Origin: Nannocystis punicea
GTDB taxonomy: Bacteria; Myxococcota_A; Polyangia; Nannocystales; Nannocystaceae
Length of the DNA stretch: 64,000 bases
Assembly (NCBI RefSeq): GCF_026965555.1
Contig: NZ_CP114040.1
Span: forward strand, 10,762,001 to 10,826,000
Direction: 5' to 3'
The translations under genes were made by a program, and so were the position numbers. How positions within the stretch are numbered: the stretch's first letter is position 1; every line of letters begins with the position of its first letter. Under the pieces are notes generated by a model. The model made no database searches, was not told the DNA's origin, and was given only the letters and a program-made list of their open reading frames with translations. This document shows, in pieces, positions 33,796 through 42,254 of the stretch.

Positions 33796-34500
33796 TCACG
33801 ATTCGGGCTCGGTGAGATACGAGTAGGGCGTCTGCTTCCACACCGACGGCCAGGTGGCGATCACGCTGGGCCGCTCCTTCATGCGCAGGCAGAAGGCGTG
33901 GAGGTTGGGGTAGCGCTGCTCGAGCTCGAGGCCGAGGTGGGCCGCGGTGGCGACGTAGGCGAACACCGCGAGGTCGGCCAGGCTGATGGCCGAGCCGGCC
34001 GCCCAGTGGCCGATGCCGTAGTAGTACTCCCAGAAGAACAGCTCGTCGTGGAGGAACGACGCCAGGTGGTCGACCTCGGCCGGGTCGAGGTCGATCGCCT
34101 TGGTGTTCATCAGGTACGAGAACAGCGCCATCCCGACCTGCTTGAGGTTGTTGGCCTCGTGCAGCCGCGTCAGCGCCCGTCCGCGCAGCGCGTTGGTGTT
34201 GGGCAACAGCGCCGGCTGCGGGTAGGCGTATTCGAGGTAGTCGAAGATCGCCAGCGTCTCGTAGACGACGATGTTGCCGTCCATCAGCACCGGCACGGTG
34301 CCGCGCGGGTTCTTGGCCAGCATCTCCGGGCTCTTGTGCTCGCCGGCCGTGAACGACAGCAGCTTGCACTCGTGGTCGAGCCCCTTCTCTTCGAGCGCGA
34401 GCCGCACCATCCAGCACGGCGGCGAGCACTCGACCGCGCGGATCGTGCTGGGGTCCGGCATGTAAAGCCTGATCTCCTCAGACGATTCGGACGTCGACAT
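33796..34500 (-). CDS. Glutathione S-transferase family protein
   Basis: 234 residues. Thioredoxin-like N-terminal domain: SPPCWMVRLALEEKGLDHECKLLSFTAGEHKSPEMLAKNPRGTVPVLMDGNIVVYETLAIFDYLEYAYP, with the cis-Pro (TVPVL) and the E-T/S motif (YETLAI) that bind glutathione. The C-terminal helical domain follows, with SAISLADLAVFAYVATAAHLG as its N-capping/ISLAD motif. A cytosolic detoxification or redox function is likely; a Cys rather than Ser/Tyr near the N-terminus suggests beta/omega-like chemistry. Confidence 0.88.
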   Translation of the reverse strand: MSTSESSEEIRLYMPDPSTIRAVECSPPCWMVRLALEEKGLDHECKLLSFTAGEHKSPEMLAKNPRGTVPVLMDGNIVVYETLAIFDYLEYAYPQPALLPNTNALRGRALTRLHEANNLKQVGMALFSYLMNTKAIDLDPAEVDHLASFLHDELFFWEYYYGIGHWAAGSAISLADLAVFAYVATAAHLGLELEQRYPNLHAFCLRMKERPSVIATWPSVWKQTPYSYLTEPES

Positions 34501-34611
34501 GAGTGCGTCTTGTTAACAGATCCGTCCGCCGCGCGTCAAGCGCACAGCCGCCCGCCCGGATAAAGCCCGCTTCAGCGGCCCCTCGCGGGTCTTCGAGTAC
34601 ACTTCCGGCAC

Positions 34612-35961
34612 ATGAACGCGGGGAAAGCCAAGAAGCGCGTGATCATCGTCGGCGGTGGGTTCGGCGGCCTGCGCGTCGCTCGCGGGCTCGCCGGCGTCGA
34701 CGATGTCGAGATCACCCTGCTCGACCGGCGCAATCACCACCTGTTCCAGCCGCTGCTGTATCAGGTCGCCATGGCCGGCCTCAGTCCGGCCGAGATCGCC
34801 GTCCCGATCCGCACCGTCTTCAGCCGCCAAAGCAACTGTCGGGTCATCCTCGAGACCGCCACCGGCATCGACTTCGCAAACAAGAAGCTCAAGACCGCCG
34901 GCCTCGGCGAGCTCGACTACGACTGGCTGGTCCTCGCGTGTGGCTCCCGTCACAGCTATTTCGGCCACATCGAGTGGGAGGACTACGCGCCCGGCCTCAA
35001 GTCGCTCGAGGAGGCGACGGAGATCCGCCGCCGCGTCCTGACCGCGTTCGAGCTGGCCGAGAAGGAGACCGACCCGGCCAAACAGCGGCGCCTGCTGACG
35101 TTCGTGGTCATCGGGGGCGGCCCGACGGGTGTCGAGCTCGCCGGCGCTCTCGGCGAGATCAGCCGCTTCACCCTGTCCCGCGACTTCCGCCGCATCGACC
35201 CCGAGCGCGCGCGCGTGATCCTCATCGAGGCGGGTCCGCGGATCCTCCCGACCTTCGCCGAGAAGCTGTCCGACAAGGCCACCCGCGACCTCGAGCAGCT
35301 CGGCGTCACCGTGTGGACCAACTCCATGGTCACCAACGTCACCGGCGACGGCGTCGTCCTCGGCGGCGAGTCGGTCCACGCGGCGACCGTGCTGTGGGCC
35401 GCCGGCGTGGCCCCACCCGAGCTCAACCGCGGCCTCGGCGTCGAGCTCGACCGCCAGGGCCGCGTCATCGTCGAGAAGGACTGCAGCATCCCCGGCCACC
35501 GCGACGTGTTCGTCATCGGCGACCAGGCCCACATCGAGGAAGAGCCCGGCAAGCCGCTGCCCGGCCTGGCCCCGGTGGCGATTCAGCAGGGCAAGCACAT
35601 CGCCCGCAACATCCAGCTCGAGCTCAAGGGCAAGGCGCGCGAGCCGTTCCACTACGTCGACAAGGGTCAGATGGCGACCATCGGCCGCCGTCGCGCGATC
35701 GCCCAGTTCGCCGGCATGGAGATCGCCGGCTTCTTCGCCTGGCTCGCCTGGCTGCTCGTCCACGTCTACTACCTGATCGGCTTCAAGAACCGCCTCCAGG
35801 TCATGTGGGAGTGGACGTGGTCGTACCTGAAGTTCCGCCGCGGCGCCCGGCTGATCGTCAACAAGGAGTGGCACGCCCCGCTGCCGGCCCCGGCGAAGCC
35901 CGCCGAACCACCACCCGCGGTCGAGTCGCGCCCGCCGCCGCCGGCCCAGGCCCACGCGTGA
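34612..35961 (+). CDS. ndh: Type II NADH:quinone oxidoreductase (NDH-2)
   Basis: 449 residues. N-terminal FAD-binding fingerprint RVIIVGGGFGGLRVARGL; LFQPLLYQVAMAGLSPAEIAVPIR near residues 43-65 is characteristic of NDH-2; second (NADH) fingerprint FVVIGGGPTGVELAGALGEI; AATVLWAAGVAPPEL and VFVIGDQAHIEEEPGKPLPGLAPVAIQQG bind the flavin tail. The C-terminus has a hydrophobic/amphipathic anchor (GFFAWLAWLLVHVYYLIGF, WEWTWSYLKFRRGARLI) for peripheral membrane binding, plus a Pro/Ala tail. It oxidises NADH and reduces quinone without proton pumping. Confidence 0.92.
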   Translation: MNAGKAKKRVIIVGGGFGGLRVARGLAGVDDVEITLLDRRNHHLFQPLLYQVAMAGLSPAEIAVPIRTVFSRQSNCRVILETATGIDFANKKLKTAGLGELDYDWLVLACGSRHSYFGHIEWEDYAPGLKSLEEATEIRRRVLTAFELAEKETDPAKQRRLLTFVVIGGGPTGVELAGALGEISRFTLSRDFRRIDPERARVILIEAGPRILPTFAEKLSDKATRDLEQLGVTVWTNSMVTNVTGDGVVLGGESVHAATVLWAAGVAPPELNRGLGVELDRQGRVIVEKDCSIPGHRDVFVIGDQAHIEEEPGKPLPGLAPVAIQQGKHIARNIQLELKGKAREPFHYVDKGQMATIGRRRAIAQFAGMEIAGFFAWLAWLLVHVYYLIGFKNRLQVMWEWTWSYLKFRRGARLIVNKEWHAPLPAPAKPAEPPPAVESRPPPPAQAHA

Positions 35962-36114
35962 GCTCGCCGCCGCGAGCCTGACTTCTCCGCCAGACGTCGC
36001 TTACGGCCGTTTGCCCGCGCGGATTCGCCAGCCGCGCCGGCGCGTGCGCACCCTCTCGTTACGGAAGCCCTTTGCAAAACCGGCCGGTCTGCCGCGATCA
36101 TCGTAGAGCCCGCG

Positions 36115-36855
36115 ATGTCCGCGACCCCCGACGACATCCCTCACGACTACGACATGAGCGGCTCGCTGTGGATGCGTCTCGTCGACGCCTCCAGCATGTC
36201 GGTGTTCTTCTTCTTCGAGTACCTGCTGGCGCGCGACGTCTACCTGCACCTCGATGCCACGTCGTCGGGGCTGGCGACCTGGCTGCTGCCGCTGGCGCTG
36301 GTGCTCGGCTACATCACCGCCGACTTCGTCTCGGGCTTCGTGCACTTCCTGGCCGACAACATCGGCTCGACGCGCACGCCCTTCTTCGGCCCGGTGTTCA
36401 TCCGCCCGTTCCGCGAGCACCACGTCGACCCGCTGGCGATCACCCGCCACGACTTCCTCGAGGTCAACGGCGCCAACTGCCTGATCAGCCTGCCCGTGCT
36501 GATCGGCACCTGGTACTTCGTCCCGATCCACGGCACCGCCTCGCTGTTCTTCGCCGCCTACATCGGCCTGTTCCTGTTCGGCATCTTCCTCACCAACCAG
36601 TTCCACAGCTGGGCCCACCACCCGAACCCGTCCGCGTGGATCCGCCGGCTCCAGCGCACCGGGCTGATCCTCGGCCCCGAGCACCACGCGCGCCACCACA
36701 CCCCGCCGTTCAACACCTACTACTGCATCACATCCGGCTGGCTCAACCCGATCCTCGCCCGCACCCGCCTGTTCGAGCGCCTCAAAGAGCCGCTCCGACG
36801 CGTGCTCGAGCCGATCGCCGGCAAGGCCGACGAGGTCGGCGGCGTCCAGGAGTAG
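36115..36855 (+). CDS. carF: CarF/Kua-type plasmanylethanolamine desaturase
   Basis: 246 residues with several membrane segments (SVFFFFEYLLA; TWLLPLALVLGYI; ISLPVLIGTWYFV; LFFAAYIGLFLFGIFL). The conserved His cluster of the TMEM189/CarF family is present: FVHFLAD (H77), FREHHVDP (H102, H103), NQFHSWAHH (H164, H168, H169) and GPEHHARHHTPPFNTYYCITSGWLNP (H190, H191, H194, H195). Known members introduce the vinyl-ether bond of plasmalogens; in Myxococcus xanthus CarF is needed for singlet-oxygen signalling in light-induced carotenogenesis. No carotenoid genes are next to it here. Confidence 0.9.
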   Translation: MSATPDDIPHDYDMSGSLWMRLVDASSMSVFFFFEYLLARDVYLHLDATSSGLATWLLPLALVLGYITADFVSGFVHFLADNIGSTRTPFFGPVFIRPFREHHVDPLAITRHDFLEVNGANCLISLPVLIGTWYFVPIHGTASLFFAAYIGLFLFGIFLTNQFHSWAHHPNPSAWIRRLQRTGLILGPEHHARHHTPPFNTYYCITSGWLNPILARTRLFERLKEPLRRVLEPIAGKADEVGGVQE

Positions 36856-36856
36856 C

Positions 36857-36897
36857 TGTCCCAAGAGACAGGTCAAACCGACCTGTCCCATGCGCCA
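36857..36897. repeat. 14-bp palindromic repeat array
   Basis: TGTCCCAAGAGACA, a 13-bp variant, then TGTCCCATGCGCCA, starting 2 bp after the carF stop codon. Junctions read CAGG/CCTG rather than CATG. Confidence 0.75.
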
Positions 36898-37353
36898 GGT
36901 GATCGCCGGCGCCTCAGCCGCGCCCTGCTCGCCTGCCGCTCGCGCGAGCTCATGCCTGACGCCGGCCGTCGCCGGGATGTCTCACCCGTCTCCTGGGCCA
37001 GCCATCCCGCGTCCGCGCGAGCGGCGGCCTGGCCGGCTCGGCTGTCTCTTGGGCCAGCCATCCCGCGTCCGCGCGAGCGGCGGCCCGTTCGGCTCGGCTG
37101 TCTCTTGGGCCAGCCACTCGCCCGCCCTCTTCGCTTGCGGCTCGCCGGTCCGCCCGCATGCGTGCTCACCTCCAGCGCCAGCCGTCGCCGACCGCGACAC
37201 CGGACGACTCGCCTGTCTCTTGGGCCAGCCATTACATTTCCGCGCCCCGCGCCCCGGCGGGCTCGTCTGCGCCTCGCGCCAGCCTCTCGCCGGCCCGCTC
37301 GCGTGCGGACTCACCTGTCTCTTGCGCCAGCCTCGCGCCGACCTTCGTCGTCG
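36898..37353. repeat. 56-bp tandem repeats carrying the 14-mer TGTCTCTTGGGCCA
   Basis: Three copies at period 56 start at 36987, 37043 and 37099; each contains TGTCTC(C/T)TGGGCCA followed by a GCCATCCCGCGTCCG-type segment. More isolated copies of the same 14-mer occur at 37214 and 37316. No gene is supported in this 456-bp stretch. Confidence 0.8.
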
Positions 37354-37554
37354 CTACGTCGGCCGGGTCCACAGCGGCGGCCAGTCGTCGAAGCGCAGCA
37401 CCTCGACGCCATCGATCGCCAGCGCGTAGAGCGGCTCGTCGGGGAAGTCGCCGAGCCGGATCGTCCACCGCTCGCCGTCGACCTCCGCCACGTACATGGC
37501 CGAAGAGTCCTGTCCCTTCGACCATTTAATAATTCGCCGCAGCCGCCCGTCCAT
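37354..37554 (-). CDS. Small hypothetical protein, 66 aa
   Basis: Begins MDGRLRRIIKWSKGQ and continues as a compact strand-rich domain: MYVAEVDGERWTIRLGDFPDEPLYALAIDGVEVLRFDDWPPLW. The composition is protein-like and the ATG lies 1 bp beyond the stop of the upstream lipoprotein gene, indicating an operon. A two-unit 14-bp array (37497-37524) encodes residues about 11-20 (WSKGQDSSAM), so either the repeat inserted near the N-terminus or the true start is the later ATG at about 37498. Confidence 0.6.
   Translation of the reverse strand: MDGRLRRIIKWSKGQDSSAMYVAEVDGERWTIRLGDFPDEPLYALAIDGVEVLRFDDWPPLWTRPT
37497..37524. repeat. 14-bp palindromic repeat near the start of a small gene, 2 units
   Basis: TGGCCGAAGAGTCC and TGTCCCTTCGACCA. 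Its left-edge CATG gives an internal in-frame ATG for the 66-aa gene. Confidence 0.75.
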
Positions 37555-37555
37555 C

Positions 37556-38068
37556 TCAGAACCCCATTCCTTTGTTGACGGCGGCGTCGGTCTTCTGGGC
37601 GCTCTCGACGATCGACTGATAGGCCGCGTCGCCCTCGAGGCCCTTGGCCCTGGCGCGCTCGATCAGCCACTCGAAGGTCGGCCCGTCGGGGTTGCCGTAC
37701 TTGGCGCGATCGCGCTCTTGCAGGGCCCCCAGCTCGGTGGCATCCGACATCATCGCGCGCGCAGTCATGCGGGCGTCGTGGCGGAGCTGGTAAGCGCGGC
37801 GGGCCTGCTCCTCCACGGGGATCTGCTCGGCCTTCCAGCGCTCGACCTCGCCGCCGATCGCGGCCACGCGCTCGAGATAGAGCTGACGCGCCTGGTGATT
37901 GGTCCAGCGCGTGCCGGCCTGCTCGAGCCGCTCCGCCTCGGCGGCGTCCTGCGGTCGCGGCAGCCCCTCGGGCCAGGCCTCGACCGTCGGCGCTTCGCGC
38001 GAGCAACCAGCGAGCGCCGGGCCCGTGAGGCACAGCGCGACGAGGGCGAACCGTGGCCACCAGCGCAC
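37556..38068 (-). CDS. Putative lipoprotein, 170 aa
   Basis: A GTG start at 38068 gives a short, clean lipoprotein signal (VRWWPRFALVALCLTGPALAGC, lipobox LAGC). The mature part is charged and helical (EAERLEQAGTRWTNHQARQLYLERVAAIGGEVERWKAEQI; ARRAYQLRHDARMTARAMM; GPTFEWLIERARAKGLEGDAAYQSIVESA). Family not recognised. It forms an operon with the 66-aa gene downstream and is divergent from the DUF4349 lipoprotein. A longer frame to 38143 adds residues before the signal and is rejected. Confidence 0.65.
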   Translation of the reverse strand: MRWWPRFALVALCLTGPALAGCSREAPTVEAWPEGLPRPQDAAEAERLEQAGTRWTNHQARQLYLERVAAIGGEVERWKAEQIPVEEQARRAYQLRHDARMTARAMMSDATELGALQERDRAKYGNPDGPTFEWLIERARAKGLEGDAAYQSIVESAQKTDAAVNKGMGF

Positions 38069-38166
38069 GGGGCCATGATGCCACAAGCCCGCGCGCCTGT
38101 AAGGCGCGTCCGGGGCCCGGCGTTCGCAAGGTATCATCGGCAACCTCGCCGCCTCGTGAGCCCGTG

Positions 38167-39087
38167 ATGCATCGACTCCGACACCTCCTGGCCGCCGCGT
38201 TCATCCTCACCTCGTTCGGTTGCGCCTCGTCGGCAAGGGAGGCAGCGGCGCCCTCGCCCCCGATGGAGGAGTCCTGGGGAGGCGGCGGCGGCGCGATGGC
38301 CGGCGGCGAAATGGCGCCCGAGATGCCGTCTCCGATGGTCGCCGGCGACGGGCGACGCGCAGAGTACGAGAGCGACGACTTCGACCAGGGGGCGTCCAAG
38401 GCGGAGGCCGCGCCGCCCGCCACCTCGCTGGGCGCCCCGCCGCCGGTCAAGAGGGAGTCGTCCGGCCCGACGCGTCCGGAGCCCAGGCCGACGAACACGC
38501 CCACGGCCACCAGCGGCGAGGGCGACGACAAGGGCAAGGAGCCGCAGAAGCAGTTCGCGCGGCAGATCATCTACACCGCCGACATGGCGATCTCGTGCTT
38601 CAAGCTCGACGACGCCATGCAGCGGACCGAGGCGCTGACGCTCGAGTCCGGCGGCTACGTGCAAACCATGTCGCAGGGCTACCTGGTGCTGCGGATCCCC
38701 GCTGCCCAGCTGCGGCGCGTCATGGAGGAGCTCGGCAAGCTCGGCGTGGTCGAGTCGCGCAACCTGCAGGCCCAGGACGTGACCCAGGAGTACGTCGACC
38801 TGACCACGCGGATCCGCGTGCTGCGCGAGACCCAGAGCCAGCTCATCGCCCTGCTCAAGCAGGCGCGCAACGTCGAGGAGGCGCTCGAGGTCCGGCGCTC
38901 GCTCGACGCCATCACCATGGAGCTCGAGCAGGCGATGGGCCGCCTCCGCCTCCTCGAGAACCAGATCGGCTTCTCCACGCTCACCGTGCGGCTGAGCGAG
39001 CGCGGGCCCCAGAACGCGGTCCCGTCGAGCAACGATCCCTTCCCGTGGGTCGACACCCTCGGCGTCGAGGCCACCGAGTGGAACTGA
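38167..39087 (+). CDS. DUF4349 domain lipoprotein
   Basis: 306 residues. Lipoprotein signal MHRLRHLLAAAFILTSFGC, then about 115 residues of Pro/Gly/Ala/Glu-rich linker. The DUF4349 domain occupies about 125-290: RQIIYTADMAISCFKLDDAMQRTEALTLESGGYV, YLVLRIPAAQLRRVMEELGKLG, DVTQEYVDLTTRIRVLRETQSQLIALLKQARNVEEALEVRRSLDAITMELEQAMGRLRLLENQIGFSTLTVRL. The C-terminal hydrophobic segment usual in the family is absent. The domain is a cell-envelope module of unknown function. The TGA stop overlaps the 14-bp repeat that starts the next gene, so the two are co-transcribed. Confidence 0.85.
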   Translation: MHRLRHLLAAAFILTSFGCASSAREAAAPSPPMEESWGGGGGAMAGGEMAPEMPSPMVAGDGRRAEYESDDFDQGASKAEAAPPATSLGAPPPVKRESSGPTRPEPRPTNTPTATSGEGDDKGKEPQKQFARQIIYTADMAISCFKLDDAMQRTEALTLESGGYVQTMSQGYLVLRIPAAQLRRVMEELGKLGVVESRNLQAQDVTQEYVDLTTRIRVLRETQSQLIALLKQARNVEEALEVRRSLDAITMELEQAMGRLRLLENQIGFSTLTVRLSERGPQNAVPSSNDPFPWVDTLGVEATEWN

Positions 39088-39121
39088 AGGCCATGTTCAA
39101 AAATACCTGCTCTTTGGGACT
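39085..39121. repeat. 14-bp palindromic repeat spanning a stop and a start codon
   Basis: A part unit TGAAGGCCA (first base is the DUF4349 stop), then TGTTCAAAAATACC and TGCTCTTTGGGACT. The CATG at 39092-39095 is the start codon of the following lipoprotein, and the repeat encodes its first ten residues. Confidence 0.8.
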
Positions 39122-39704
39122 TGTCATCGCCGCGACCGCGCTCCTGTCCGGCTGCAAGAAGTACGTGATCGAGCCGCCGGTCGGCTTCGTCGAGGTCAGC
39201 AGCAACTCCTACGAGACGCGCATGAAGGCCCAGGACGACGTCGGCCTGCGCGTGCACCGGTTCGAGAACGTCCGCGGCGGCACCCTCGGCTACTGGGCGG
39301 CCGACCTCGTCACCAAGCTGGGCAAGCGCGGCTACGTCCTGACCAATCAACAGCCGGCGCGCAGCAAGAACGGCCGCGAGGGCACCCGCTTCGACTTCGA
39401 CTACACGATCCCCGGCACCGACGAGCCGAAGTTTTATACGGTGATCCTGTTCGTCACCGACAAGTACAAGTTCACGCTCGAGGTGGCCGGCGACCGCGAG
39501 CACGCCAGGGCCTATCAGGCGCGGATCGGCGAGATCACCGGGCAGCTCAAGGTCCGCGGCTGCAAGCCGGCCTCGAAGATCTGCGGCAGCCCCCAGCCGC
39601 CGAAGCTGAGCTCCCCGCCGCCCGACCCGATCCCCGGCCTGCCCGAGCCGCCTGATCCTGCGACGCCCGTGACGCCGGCGCCCGCCGCGACGCCGAGCCC
39701 CTGA
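39093..39704 (+). CDS. Putative lipoprotein, 203 aa
   Basis: MFKNTCSLGLVIAATALLSGC is a good lipoprotein signal whose first half is encoded by the 14-bp repeat. The mature domain (about 25-150; GFVEVSSNSYETRMKAQDDVGLRVHRFENVRGGTLGYWAADLVTKLGKRGYVL; EGTRFDFDYTIPG; KFYTVILFVTDKYKFTLEVAG) is alpha/beta; the tail is Pro-rich. Family not recognised. It lies 5 bp after the DUF4349 gene in the same operon. Confidence 0.75.
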   Translation: MFKNTCSLGLVIAATALLSGCKKYVIEPPVGFVEVSSNSYETRMKAQDDVGLRVHRFENVRGGTLGYWAADLVTKLGKRGYVLTNQQPARSKNGREGTRFDFDYTIPGTDEPKFYTVILFVTDKYKFTLEVAGDREHARAYQARIGEITGQLKVRGCKPASKICGSPQPPKLSSPPPDPIPGLPEPPDPATPVTPAPAATPSP

Positions 39705-40336
39705 GGCCCGTGCTCTGCTTCGCGAGGGTTCGCCGCCGAACTCCCGCGTCGCCTCACGAGCACCCCGCCGACTGCGACAACCGATCAAGGCCCGAACGGC
39801 GGTGACCGGGGCAGCCTCGACTTGTGGAGCGTGAGGGCGATGTTCGCCTCCGAGGTCCAGGTCGAGCCGGGAAATCAGTGGTCGAACCGGCGACCACACG
39901 GCGCTGCCTGCATGCTTGGGTCTCGTCCCACCTCGCGCCTCATGGCGCTGCCTGCAGGTGCGTATGCCTCCGCCCGCCTCGCCGCGGCTGCGGCGCCCTG
40001 CATTGCGAGTTCGCTGCCGCTCGCACACTCACGGCCTCGCCGTTCTCTTGCGGTCGCGTCATCCATGGATGACCTCACCGCCGTCGGCGCCGCATTGTGC
40101 TCCCGCCCTCACGGCCTCGCCGTTCTCTTGCGGTCGCGTCATCCGTGGATGACCTCACCGCCGTCGGCGCCGCATTGTGCTCCCGCCCTCACGACCTCGC
40201 CGTTCTCTTGCGGTCGCGTCATCCGTGGATGACCCCACCGCCGTCGGCGCCGCATTGTGCTCCCGCCCTCACGGCCGTACGCCGCGCCGACAATCCATCC
40301 TTGACGTCTTGCCCCGCCGCGAGTCACCAATGACTC
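39705..40336. other. Intergenic region dominated by an 80-bp tandem repeat
   Basis: No gene is supported. 40031-40270 consists of three 80-bp copies; the flanks (39720-40020) are unremarkable high-GC sequence. Confidence 0.6.
40031..40284. repeat. 80-bp tandem repeat, three copies
   Basis: Copies at 40031-40110, 40111-40190 and 40191-40270 differ at only a few positions, followed by the first bases of a fourth. Each unit contains GTCATCCATGGATGAC (GTCATCC-n2-GGATGAC), a perfect inverted repeat in copy 1 and one base off in copies 2 and 3. Confidence 0.92.
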
Positions 40337-42175
40337 GTGCCGTTCGCTGCCGTCGTCTCCGCTGGACTCGCCCACGCGCGGCGGTGGGGTCTGCTCGCGG
40401 CGCTGCTCGGCTTCGCCGCCGGCTGGACCGTCTGGGCGCTGGGGCGCGGCGATCCTGCCGCGCTGGTCGGCGACGACCTCGACCTCGCGCAGCGCCTCGT
40501 CGCCCTGCGTGCCGGCCTCGCCGGCGTCGTCGTGCTGGTCGGCGTCCACGTCCTCGCCGCGCGTCGCCTCGGCCGCCCGCTCGCCGACCTCGCCGCCGCG
40601 TGGAACCGTCGCCTCCTGCTCCTCGCCGGCGCGCCCGCGTGCGTCCTGCTCGCGGCGCCCGGCCTCGCCGAGCGTCGCGGCTTCGTCCCGCTGGTCGTCA
40701 GCCTCGGCCTCGGTCTGCTGGCCGCTGCGACCGCCGCCGGCTGGCGCGACGTCCTCGCCGCCCGGCCCGCGCGTCCGCGCCTCGCCGCCGCCGTCCTGCT
40801 CGTGCTCGGCCTCGGCGTCGCCGCCGTCCTGATCCACCTCGGCGTGGTCCGCCATCACGCCCTCGTCAGCAACATCCACGACCTCGGCATCTTCGAGAAC
40901 GTGCTGTGGCGCTCGCTGCACGGCGATCTGCTGGCCACCAGCCTGTTCCCCGGCGACACTTTCAATCACGAGCACTTCGCCCCGCTGCTGCTCGCGCTCG
41001 TCCCGTTTTATGCGGTCAGTCCGCGCGCCGAGACCCTGATCGTCGTGCAGACGCTGTGGCTGTGCTCCGCCGCGATCCCGCTCTACCTGTTCTCCCGCCG
41101 GCGCAGCGGCAGCGTCGCCCTCGCGTTCGCCGTCACGTTGGCCTTCCTCGTCTCGCCGCTGGTCCACGCCAACGCGCTGTGGGACTTCCACGACCTCACC
41201 CTCGCCGTCCCGCTGGTGCTGTGGGCGCTGTGGGCCCACGACGGCGATCGCCGCCTCGGCCTCGCGCTCGCCGCCGGCGCCCTCCTGCTCGTCCGCGAGG
41301 AGATGGGCCTCGTCGTCGCCGCCCTGGGCCTGTTCGTCGCCCTCGACGGCCGTCCGCGCCGCGGCCTCGTCCTGCTCGGCCTCGGCCTCGCGTGGTTCGT
41401 CCTCGTCGCCCGCGTGTTCGCGCCCGGCACCGGCGTGGGCGCGCACGCCGACGGCCTGCGCGGCAACCTCGTCGAGGCCACCGGCTACCGCGACCTCGCG
41501 CTCGCGCTGCTCGCCAACCCGCTGCGGCTCCCGCTCGAGCTGCTGCGGCCCGACAAGTTCGGCTTCCTGCTGTGCCTCGGCGCCCCGCTGCTGCTCCTGC
41601 CCGCGTGCGCCGGCCGCCTGCTCGTGCTGCTCCTCCCGGCCGCTGCGATCTTCGTGCTCAGCGGCAATCAGTACGTCGCCGACCCGTACTTCCACTACTC
41701 GAGCTTCTTCCTGCCCGCGGTGTTCGCCGCGGCCCCGGTCGGCGCGGTGCACCTGCAGCAGCGGCTCGGCCGCCCGCTGGCGCACGAGCTGGCCGCCGGC
41801 ATCGTCGTCGCCGCGCTCGCCTTCGGCTGGTCCTTCGGCCTGCCCGGCGGCAGCTTCCGCGCCGGCTTCCACCCGGTCCCCACCGCGCTCACCGACGCCG
41901 AGCGCGACCGCCACGCCTGGCTCGCCGAGCTCGCGCGCAGCCTGCCCGCCGACGCCTGCGTCGCCGCCACCGGCGACGTCGGCGCGCACCTGGCCGCCCG
42001 CCGCTGCTTCGCCTGGTTCCCGGCCCGCCTCGACGTCGACTACCTCGTTCTCCACCGCGAGGACATCAACGCCAAGCACATGCCCCTGCTCCGAAACCTC
42101 CGCGCCGAGCAGCGCTTCCGCACCGTCGACGAGCAGCACAAGATCCTCGTGCTGCAGCGCAACCCCGAGAGGTGA
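40337..42175 (+). CDS. DUF2079 polytopic membrane protein
   Basis: 612 residues from a GTG start, with about ten or more membrane segments (GLLAALLGFAAGWTVWALG; GLAGVVVLVGVHVLAA; LVVSLGLGLLAAATAAG; and others). The extracytoplasmic family motifs are present: ALVSNIHDLGIFENVLWRSLHGD, FNHEHFAPLLLALVPFYAV and VADPYFHYSSFFLPAVF. DUF2079 proteins have the fold of GT-C mannosyl/arabinosyltransferase-like enzymes; the acceptor is unknown. The Asp in HDLG is at the position of the catalytic Asp in GT-C enzymes. The TGA stop begins a three-unit 14-bp repeat array. Confidence 0.82.
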   Translation: MPFAAVVSAGLAHARRWGLLAALLGFAAGWTVWALGRGDPAALVGDDLDLAQRLVALRAGLAGVVVLVGVHVLAARRLGRPLADLAAAWNRRLLLLAGAPACVLLAAPGLAERRGFVPLVVSLGLGLLAAATAAGWRDVLAARPARPRLAAAVLLVLGLGVAAVLIHLGVVRHHALVSNIHDLGIFENVLWRSLHGDLLATSLFPGDTFNHEHFAPLLLALVPFYAVSPRAETLIVVQTLWLCSAAIPLYLFSRRRSGSVALAFAVTLAFLVSPLVHANALWDFHDLTLAVPLVLWALWAHDGDRRLGLALAAGALLLVREEMGLVVAALGLFVALDGRPRRGLVLLGLGLAWFVLVARVFAPGTGVGAHADGLRGNLVEATGYRDLALALLANPLRLPLELLRPDKFGFLLCLGAPLLLLPACAGRLLVLLLPAAAIFVLSGNQYVADPYFHYSSFFLPAVFAAAPVGAVHLQQRLGRPLAHELAAGIVVAALAFGWSFGLPGGSFRAGFHPVPTALTDAERDRHAWLAELARSLPADACVAATGDVGAHLAARRCFAWFPARLDVDYLVLHREDINAKHMPLLRNLRAEQRFRTVDEQHKILVLQRNPER

Positions 42176-42214
42176 CCTCGAGGACATGCTCTTATAAACA
42201 TGTCCTGAAGGACT
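42173..42214. repeat. 14-bp palindromic repeat array, 3 units, starting on a stop codon
   Basis: TGACCTCGAGGACA (begins at the TGA stop of the DUF2079 gene), TGCTCTTATAAACA, TGTCCTGAAGGACT. Confidence 0.88.
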
Positions 42215-42254
42215 CATCACGAGAACATCCCCTGCGCCCGCGCGACCGCTCGTG

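Noticed and set aside
39822..40232. Small plus-strand genes over the 80-bp repeats
   Set aside because: Their translations merely repeat the tandem unit.
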